Part shown: one piece after another, positions 18,533 to 26,300 of the stretch | How positions within the stretch are numbered: position 1 is the first letter of the stretch | Layout of the letters: every line of letters begins with the position of its first letter | Source: Thalassiosira profunda | Taxonomy: Eukaryota; Bacillariophyta; Thalassiosirophyceae; Thalassiosirales; Thalassiosiraceae | Assembly: GCA_036939355.1 (NCBI GenBank) | Contig: JALLAP010000191.1 | Coordinates: forward strand, 1-31,812 | Direction: 5' to 3' | Length of the DNA: 31,812 nucleotides | Notes under the pieces: generated by a model | What the model was told of the DNA's origin: nothing | Database searches by the model: none | What the model saw: the letters and a program-made list of their open reading frames with translations, nothing else | Position numbers and translations under genes: made by a program

Positions 18533-19987
18533 TCATTTCAACACAGCATCCATCTCCTTCACTTCTGCGGATCTCTTCCATCGAGCATAATAGAGCGGTC
18601 CGAAGAATCCTGCACCCGATACCAAGGCAAGGGCGGTCGAAAGAATCGGACGAAATCTCAGCCACGCAACAGAGATGACCGCGCCGGAAAGTCCGACGCT
18701 GACGCCCATGGCTATTGTCGAAGCTGCGATATTCGCCAGGGGCTGGAGCAGGCTGCCAATCCCAAAGGGAACGATCTTCAAGATAGCCGGGATGCACGAG
18801 AGTATCAAGTTCAGCCCAACGAAGCTGCCCACCCAGCCACCAAAGCGGAGGAGTTTTGTGACGAATCTATTCCTTCCAATGTGATGTTCGATCATTGCCT
18901 CCGCAGTGTGCTCTCCCACGAACAGGCTGTAAATGTTGTGTCCTCTGTCACCGTGCGCCCACGGCACAAGTTCTTCATTCTGCTGCTGGGCCAGTATGCT
19001 CACTCCATCTCTCGGCGATGTCACCTCTTGCCACGACACTCGTACGTCGCCCACCTCTGGACGTATCGCTGCTTTCACAACTGGGATGTGATTGATATCA
19101 CCCGATCCTCCTATCCTTTCCAATTCAAGTGACTGCTTGCTCTCCGAGAAGTAGAGGTGATTCGACGATATGACCGCATCTGATATTTGAGGCAAATCCC
19201 CTCCTTTCCCGAGCGCAACAGTCGACGGATAATGAGCTTGTGCGAAGATGTCCGAGGAAGCGAATTGCATCATTCGATCCCCGTTGCCGATTTGCTACAC
19301 GAGGCGCGGTAGGAGGCGGAGGCCGTTCGACAGTTTCGCATCGTTAACGGTCAGTTTGCTCCTGCCCAGAGGATATCGTGGAGGCGGGTTGTAGTGCGTC
19401 CCCGGAGACTGAAACTGGTTGCTCGGAATTGGCCTCCGCGCCCAATCTTTGTAGTATGAATACTCCACCGTCACTTTCGTTTCTCTTTCACTCACACGTG
19501 TCCGACTCTCGCTTCGTCGCTCCCTCCACTGATATCCCTCCGTGGTTCGAATGAGCTGTAATGCGTCCGGACGTCGAAGGCCGTGCTCCGGATCGACCAG
19601 TCCCTTCTCCGTCGTGACATCCCCTGAAACGTGCACTAACCTTCCGTCGTTCTCCGGGTCTATTGCAGCCGATGCGTCCAATTCCACCACCTCTCTCTCG
19701 GCGGCCGCGAGCATCCTTGCATCCCGCACGGCCCGCCCCTCGTTCCACCACTGCAAAGCGGAGGAGGCGATTGTGAGGGCAAGCCCAGGAAGGATGCCGT
19801 CGAAGGGCCCCGGCTGATGTCTCCTGATGTGCTGTCCGGGCGGATGATACTGGTAACGTTCGTGCCGCACCACGTCCCCGCCGCCGCCGGGGCGGTTACC
19901 GACGGCGACGCCGAGCCGCGGCTGCGCCCCGGTGGGGCCGAGGCGGCGGGACAGGAGGAGCAGGACGGCGGGCAGGGAGGATCGCAT
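18533..19987 (-). CDS. TMEM43-like membrane protein with one in-frame TAG
   Basis: ATG is at 19987 and the final stop at 18533-18535: 485 codons, of which codon 231 is TAG (19297-19295). N-terminal features are a helix GILPGLALTIASSALQWWNEGRA, then a conserved ENDGRLVHVSGDVTTEKGL..DP and YQWRERRSE. After the TAG come PEVGDVRVSWQEV, LVPWAHGDRG, RFGGWVGSFVGLNLILSCIP and two more helices near the C-terminus. These match the TMEM43 (LUMA, DUF1625) family of inner-nuclear-envelope/ER proteins, including helix positions and the PEVGD(V/L)RVS block. TMEM43 is about 400 aa in animals. Upstream of the stop the frame reads LRLLPRLV and downstream QIGNGDRM; against my memory of the animal protein this stretch aligns without gaps, the TAG standing at an ordinary residue position. 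So an intron is unlikely. Nonsense mutation, sequencing error or readthrough are the options. Confidence 0.78.
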
Positions 19988-20314
19988 GGCTCGGCCAGGC
20001 GGCAGGCGCGGTTTTCTTTTACAACGTTTGGCCGATACAGGCCGGTATCTCTACGTAGGTACGACGTACGTACATAATACACCCCTCGAGCGCTGTTGTT
20101 GGATGTTGGATCTTGGATCTGATCAAACTCAAATTGCAACCCCCACCACCGCTGCAAAGCAACACTCTCCTCCTCCGCCACGCAAGCCACGCAACCACCT
20201 TCGATCAGGAAGAAGAAAGTCCCGGCTCAACATAGAATAATCCTGCTTCGCTGAGCCGCGAGTTGATATTTGTGGCGGATTCGATTTGCTTTTCCGTCGT
20301 CGCTGCTAAATAGA
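19988..20314. promoter_or_regulatory. Divergent upstream region with TACGTA sites
   Basis: These 327 bp lie between the TMEM43-like gene (-) and RING-CH paralogue C (+). TACGTA occurs at 20052-20057 and 20067-20072, 65-85 bp from the TMEM43-like ATG and about 245 bp from paralogue C. I see no RNA gene or further ORF. Confidence 0.35.
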
Positions 20315-22030
20315 ATGGGCCGAAAGAAGGGAGGGAGGGGGAAGAAGAAGAAGCGAGGCGCTAACAAAAAGCTGACGTCTGGTAACGAGCCCGAGAAACA
20401 GGATGATCGTCTGACCCTACCCCCGTTTTCCGGATACCAAAAACCATTAATCTTGTCCGTTTTGGATTATGACGAGGATGACGAAGATGATTTGGCTGAC
20501 GTAGTGCCTTTTGGCATCGGGACGAGGGTTGAAATTGACGACGATTGTCTCCCAGAGGGTGTGCGCACAGTCGGCACCGTTACTGGGCACGGGGTGGAAG
20601 TGGCATTCAATGAGAGGGAAGGGGTTGCTCATACATCTATTCGCACGGACTGTGGGCGGCCAATTCACGTCATGGCGGAAGTGATAGACTGCATCATGGA
20701 GTCTGACGCGCCCCCGCTGAGGCCAATCTACAAAGTTGGGAGCCGGATAGAATGCAAACTACAGGAGGATGGACGCTGGGTTCCTGGGACGATTGTCAAT
20801 GTCTATCCGGATTGGGTTGAGAAGAACTGGTATCCTTACAGAATCATCTTCGACGATGGGAACTCGCGTCCGTTCTGGGGACCGCAAGATTGCATCCGTT
20901 CTTGCAGCAAAACTCTTTCTCGAAAGAAGCGGCCTGTATTACGGTTCAAGCCGGGGGATCGAGTGTCTTGCCACTGTCGTGCCGGTGAAGGCGTTTGGTT
21001 GGACGGAACGGTAGTCAGGCTTTGGTGTAGGCGGTGGGAGGCGGCAGCTGATTATGTCGCCCCGTATCAAATTCAGCTGGATGAAGGGGGACTAATCTAT
21101 GCCCCTGCTGACTCAGATGAGTGCATCATGAGATCAGCTGCTCCTGCTCCAGAGTGTTGGATCTGCTTTGACAACGAGCAATCCGAAAGCAACCTCATTA
21201 TTCGAGGATGCGTCTGTAGGGGGACAAACAATGGCTTCGTGCATATGGATTGTCTTGTGAAACTGGCGCAAACCAAACTTGAGGAGAGGGACCCAGATCC
21301 CGAAAATGAAGTGAACCCATTTTACCAATGCATCACATGCAAAGCTCGCTTTACCGATGGGTCACCTTGCCGTTTAGCCCTGGCGGAGGCAGGCTATGAA
21401 GCTTACAAGAATCGTGAGCTCACCGATATCTGGAATAGAAAAGCCCTCCCAATATATGCTGGGGCCCTAGCCAGCGAAGGACGATTCGATGATGCACTGA
21501 AATTGCTGAATGAGAGGATTGCTTTGCTTCGGGTTGTGGTTGCCCATGCAACAATCGAAGATGGCAGTCCCTTCTGGAGGTTAGATCTTGCCAATCTTCT
21601 GTTGGACCTTGCTAAGGTGTACGACAAAATGGAACGTCTCCCGGAAATGAAGGCGGCGCTCGATGAATCTCTTTCCATAACTGGTTCTGTTCAAGAAGCC
21701 AAACTTGTTGACCACAGGGACTCGGTGTTGTACCTCTTGGCGAAATATGAGTATGGGACTGGTGACAAAAGCGCGGCTTTAGAACGTCTGGAGGAGGCAA
21801 CCGGAGGCGACAGTGTTGACTTAGACACATTGCTCAGTTGTGGCAACCTCAATTTGGAGTGTGGCAACAAAGAGAGGGGCTTGGAGCAACTATCACGGGC
21901 AGTCTGTGGGTTATCGATGGCCTACGGGAGCGATTCCTCCACTGTTTGCAAGGCGAACAAATACATCCAGAGTATTGAACAAGGCATCATGGAAAAATTT
22001 CCATCGCATGGACTGAGGGTGATAGTGTAA
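20315..22030 (+). CDS. RING-CH paralogue C: three SH3/Tudor-like modules, RING-CH, TPR-like tail
   Basis: This is a 571-aa intronless protein. ATG 20315 gives the family start MGRKKGGRGKKKKRGANKK. An acidic patch (DYDEDDEDDLAD) precedes three SH3/Tudor-like modules: GIGTRVEIDDD to CIMESDAPPL, VGSRIECKLQEDGRWVPG to FWGPQDCIRS, and KPGDRVSCHCRAGEGVW to PYQIQLDEGGLIYAPAD. The RING-CH finger starts at Cys281: CWIC, CVCRGTNNGFVHMDC, then CITC. The TPR-like tail includes RFDDALKLLNERIALLR, LPEMKAALDESLSI and GNLNLECGNKERGLEQLSRA, nearly identical in places to paralogue A. It has no FG repeats. The likely biochemical activity is ubiquitin transfer, with the modules choosing the partner. It is convergent with the cyclophilin gene, 54 bp away. 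Confidence 0.85.
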   Translation: MGRKKGGRGKKKKRGANKKLTSGNEPEKQDDRLTLPPFSGYQKPLILSVLDYDEDDEDDLADVVPFGIGTRVEIDDDCLPEGVRTVGTVTGHGVEVAFNEREGVAHTSIRTDCGRPIHVMAEVIDCIMESDAPPLRPIYKVGSRIECKLQEDGRWVPGTIVNVYPDWVEKNWYPYRIIFDDGNSRPFWGPQDCIRSCSKTLSRKKRPVLRFKPGDRVSCHCRAGEGVWLDGTVVRLWCRRWEAAADYVAPYQIQLDEGGLIYAPADSDECIMRSAAPAPECWICFDNEQSESNLIIRGCVCRGTNNGFVHMDCLVKLAQTKLEERDPDPENEVNPFYQCITCKARFTDGSPCRLALAEAGYEAYKNRELTDIWNRKALPIYAGALASEGRFDDALKLLNERIALLRVVVAHATIEDGSPFWRLDLANLLLDLAKVYDKMERLPEMKAALDESLSITGSVQEAKLVDHRDSVLYLLAKYEYGTGDKSAALERLEEATGGDSVDLDTLLSCGNLNLECGNKERGLEQLSRAVCGLSMAYGSDSSTVCKANKYIQSIEQGIMEKFPSHGLRVIV

Positions 22031-22084
22031 CAACTTTCTTGGAGTCGGAAACTCTGTCTGTCAAATAATGCCTGCATCGTCGTT

Positions 22085-23140
22085 TCATTTCACCTTCTGA
22101 ACATCCACGTCCCGCACGCGGACCTTCAACAGTGGCGGCCCCGACTCCCCTACCCCTAGCTTCTTCTGCACCGGCAGATTCGCCAACCGATCCAGAAACC
22201 GCATGCTTTCGTCGTCAATAACCTGCCCGATCACGCGCCACCGAGACTTCGGCTTGTCCAACGAAGGGTTCGCCCCGGCTGTGATCGCGAACGCCTCCGA
22301 AAAGATCTCATCCACATCGGCAGTGTCGCTCGCGTATCCGATGCCTTTGGCCGGAACGGTCACCAGCCCGGCAACATCGTGGGGCCTCGGAAACGGTTCG
22401 TCCTCCAGCGTGGGCACGGGCCGTCCCTGCGGCACGAAGGCGGGCCCCGCCGATCGCACGCCCTTGCTTTTGGCAAAAGCCTTGGATTGCGACGGGACGC
22501 CAAAGTCGACCCCCTTCCCCGGACACACGTTTTGCACCGATCCATTGCCGTCCCCCAACGACACGGGCATGGCCTCCACCTCGAGGCGGTCGTCCAGCGA
22601 CGATCGGTCCAGGCTCTCGATGCCCCGCGTGAGGAACCGCAGCATCTGCTTCGCGCTTCCGGGGACGTCATCACCATAAAGTCCAAATCGCAGGTATCCG
22701 GCGTCACCATCGCGGCGCTCGCCAATGTCGACGATTAGCTGGACGACGTACGAGATGCGGTTCGTCACTTTCGGGATCGGCTGGCCCGTCGCTTTGGCTT
22801 CGTCCTGAAACGAATCGACGTAGCTGTCGTACAGCTTTTGCCTACACAACACGTCCTTGGCGTCGCATTCGAGAGCACGGGCCGCCCCGCCGTTGCAAAT
22901 CAGGGCGGCGGCGGACGCGGCCGTCGGCAGGAATGCTCTCCGCCCGGCATTGACGGCGTTGGAGTCGTCGCGTGATGTGTCGTCTCCTCCGGACTCATGC
23001 AACAAATGTGCACGTGATGTGCGTCGTCTCTGCGGATGGCCGACAAATGATGCCACCGACGCCCGCGGCTGTCTGCCTCCCTGACAGATTGACGTGCAGA
23101 GGAGAAGGCCCGCCGCCGCGGACGCCACCCATTTCGCCAT
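22085..23140 (-). CDS. Thylakoid-lumen cyclophilin-like protein
   Basis: This is a 351-aa protein from ATG 23140 (MAKWVASAAAGLLLCTSICQ, a signal peptide). A plastid presequence with ASVASFVG (about 27-34; Phe at the expected cleavage position) follows. A second signal then has a twin arginine and hydrophobic core (GRRAFLPTAASAAALI, 66-81) ending in ARA (87-89). This two-step layout is that of Tat-imported lumen proteins in algae with secondary plastids. The mature part starts ECDAKDVLCRQKLYD and contains a cyclophilin-like barrel: ISYVVQLIVDIGERRDGDAG, LRFGLYGDDVPGSAKQMLRF, PAKGIGYASDTAD and RWRVIGQVIDDESMRFLDRL. The canonical FHRxI catalytic motif is not seen, as in several lumenal cyclophilin-like proteins, so isomerase activity is doubtful. 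A role in photosystem assembly or thylakoid folding is an inference from location. Confidence 0.82.
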   Translation of the reverse strand: MAKWVASAAAGLLLCTSICQGGRQPRASVASFVGHPQRRRTSRAHLLHESGGDDTSRDDSNAVNAGRRAFLPTAASAAALICNGGAARALECDAKDVLCRQKLYDSYVDSFQDEAKATGQPIPKVTNRISYVVQLIVDIGERRDGDAGYLRFGLYGDDVPGSAKQMLRFLTRGIESLDRSSLDDRLEVEAMPVSLGDGNGSVQNVCPGKGVDFGVPSQSKAFAKSKGVRSAGPAFVPQGRPVPTLEDEPFPRPHDVAGLVTVPAKGIGYASDTADVDEIFSEAFAITAGANPSLDKPKSRWRVIGQVIDDESMRFLDRLANLPVQKKLGVGESGPPLLKVRVRDVDVQKVK

Positions 23141-23380
23141 GTTGCAACTTGATGGCTGGGGCTGTCCCGCTGCCCCAGGGGCTAATCTCTTGATTGTATT
23201 GTACAAATAAATTTGCCCCTGCGCTGGCGCTGCCCTCAGTCCTCCAACTTAGCTATTTACGTACCTACTTACCTTTACAGGGTACCTCAGGATTTGCTCT
23301 AGGTATCTTATTTTTTGCTGGTGCGGGTGCTAAATAAAGGTGAGATTTGCAAGCACATTGCAACGTTCTGCTTGCAAACG
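23141..23380. promoter_or_regulatory. Divergent upstream region with TACGTA
   Basis: This lies between the cyclophilin-like gene (-) and the SPX-MFS gene (+). TACGTA is at 23258-23263, followed by CCTACTTACC and GGTACCTC, so TACC/GGTA half-sites flank it as in other upstream regions here. It is about 118 bp from both start codons, so it could serve either gene. Confidence 0.35.
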
Positions 23381-26300
23381 ATGGTCGGCTTCGGATCCTC
23401 CCTCCGCCTCTCCCGCCGCCGCGGCTGGGAGGACGCCTACCTCGACTACCCCTCCCTCCGCCTATTGCTGACGCAAATCGAGGCGGTGTACGAGGAGGAG
23501 GACTGGAAGCGCGCCGCGCAGGTCGAAAACGATGAGGCTGCGGCTGATGGTTCAGACGAAGAAGATATGGGCGGCGGGGAGGGAGTGTCGGAGTGGGTGC
23601 GGCCGGTGTATGGGGCGTGGAGGGCGGTGCGGAGGAGGGTGCGGCGGTACAACACGCCTGCCAGGCGGAGGTCGAGATTTTCGCGTCAACTGGGAGGGGG
23701 CGCAGAGGAGGGCAACTTGAGTGGCTGGGTGTCGAGCGAGTACCTCAACAGCCCTGACCGCCATCGGCGCAAACGGGAGAAGGATAAAGGCGCTGCTGCC
23801 TTGGATCGGGGCGGGTGGCGAACTCCGGGGGTTACGGACTATCGAGATGAGTTGTTTTTGGTGAGTGACGAGGAGGCGGCTTATGGTTTTGACGAGGAGG
23901 TTGGGAACACGGACGAGGGCGAAGAATGGGAGGACGAGGAGGAGGGCATCGATGAAGAAGGAGGGCAGCATTATGACAATGAGGTGGGGAAATATGAGGG
24001 CGATTTTGTCGATGAAACAATATCTGGCTTTGCGGGCCCGGATGGTGCACCCACAAAAGATGACGTCGAGGGGAGAAATGGTGATCCGAAGAGGGGCAGG
24101 TCCGGATCCGAGGCGCTGAGCATGGTCGAAGAAGAGCCAGATCGCAGTTCTCCCACGGCAACGGAAAACAACGCAAGTGGTACGGTCTTGCAAACGCCCA
24201 ATACAAAGAAGAGCAAGGTGCAATTCAGCGACAGCCCGGGGGTGCTCGAGACTGGGTACGAGACGTTTGCCACCGCTGCGGAGAGAAGGGGCTTGGTCAG
24301 TCCGGTGCCCATGACTGTCGGAAGCCCCTCGGAGCAGGGAGGATGGCACGATTTCATCACCAATTTGCTGCCGAAGGGGAAGGACAAGACGCCGTCCGAG
24401 CTCGATCCGCTCCTCTTGAAGCAGCAAGAGTCTCCGGGGCGAACTGACAGCCTGAACAACAGCCTGTTGGACCACTCTCCCATAAACGCATCTCCGTATG
24501 GCGGCAGAAACGTCTCTGCTTTGGATTCTCCCAGCAGATACACTCACTTTGCGGAGAAATTTAGCACCCTTCGATCGCCATCGGAAGACATTGGCCCGAT
24601 GCCACCTCCACCGTTGGACAATCCTCCCTCTCCGCCCAGGCTAACAGAAGAAGGTGGCCTCGAGCATCCAGAGTCGGGTTTGAATGCAATGTTCGATAGG
24701 AAGATGGCCAACGAGCACCTGGTGCCCTTGACTCCGATTGATACTCCACTGTTGAGCGATCGCAACACCATCGAACCATCAATGCCCCCGGTCGAGGCCA
24801 CAAAATTGGGGCACACCCTGCCCCTCACACCGATGACGCCGCCCATGTCGCCCAACCCGCCATCCAGCATCGAAAAGGACACCCGCATTGGAGGCTTTGG
24901 GGTGGCGCTGAAGATGATCCCCACGGAATCGGACGAGCTGCTGCGACCAAACAACTCGCCGACGAAGGGACCCGGCCAGGCGGACGCGGGATTGTCTCAG
25001 TTTTACTCGTTCAAGAATGAGGAGACCTACGGTGCCATTGCGAGTGAGAGTGCTGGAGAGTATCAAGTTAATCTTGATCCGACCGGGGAGTATGATGCAG
25101 GGGACGAGGACGACCGCCGAGACCGATCTGGCTCCAACATGATTAGCTTCTATTCGGGCGGATCAGTCCGGTCGCCCACCAAGATGCCCGGGCAGCGGCC
25201 TGGATCGCGTCGCCACCACAATCGGCAGGAGGATATGCCACAGAGTCAGACGCGTATGCCGTCTCTTGCGAGAGATATCAGCGGGGGTGGCGGGGGCAAC
25301 TTCATCCTGGGATTCTTCTTGGGGAATGCGAACGACGCGAAGAAGAAAGCTGCTGCTTCCCGGCATAGCGGTGCGCGTGCGAGGTCCCTGTCCAGCGAGC
25401 GCCTTGTGAACCAGCGCCTGGCTGCGACGAGGCAGAAGAGGGCGGCAGTGGCCGCGCGAAGGAGACGTGCCCGGCTGAGGAGGGAGAAACAGCTTCGTCG
25501 GAGGAGGGAGCGCGTTCCAGAGCACCTGCGCGTGGCTCATGCTCGAGCGGCGGCCATCACGGAGAGGTTTCGTGGACTGCTCCGGGCGGAGGTGGAGAAG
25601 GTCATTCTCTTTGCCAATTCACGCCTTGGTGAGCTTGCTGATACGATGGGGAGCCTGCGGTACTCGTCCTACGAGGATGGGCAGGGCGAGATGCGAAAGG
25701 AGTATCCCAGCCTTGCCGATGGCGGGATGCACGTTGCATCCTCGTCGGAGGATGGGGACTCCGGTTCGGCGTCGGTTTCCTCTGACGAGTTGGGCTTGGA
25801 CGACGACTTGGATGGCTCCAGCGCCCATCGCATACTCAAGAGCGATTCGTCCAACGATGAAACAAAGAAGCAGATCCTGCTGCGAGATCGGCTGCGGATC
25901 AGCAGGCCAATGTTTCAGAAGGCGGACTTTTTGGGCGAGGATTTCTCGCTCTTGTCTGCCGTGGACGAGGCGGATGCGTACACTGCGGTGGGAGTCGAGC
26001 TGATGCACCTTCTGAAATACGTGGTGAGTTGTACAAACTTGTTGTCCACGCAATGCCCGTGATTTGATGTCTGATTCATCGCCGCTTCGCTAGTGCGTCA
26101 ACATCATAGCTGTACGGAAGATTTGCAAGAAGCATGATCGATTGTTGTCCAATAGGATGCTGGGCGGCTACTATCAACGACTGGCAGCGGAAGCGCGAAT
26201 GTCCCAGAGCGACAAACGGGGCCACCAAAATCATTTGATTCAGATGACGGAAGCCCAGCCGCAGTTTGGGGGAACGCTGTCGAATCCTACGTCGTCGGCT

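Noticed and set aside
23552..24547. Minus-strand open frame of 331 codons
   Set aside because: It is antisense to the acidic SPX linker; the plus frame joins to SPX and MFS sequence through consistent splice sites.
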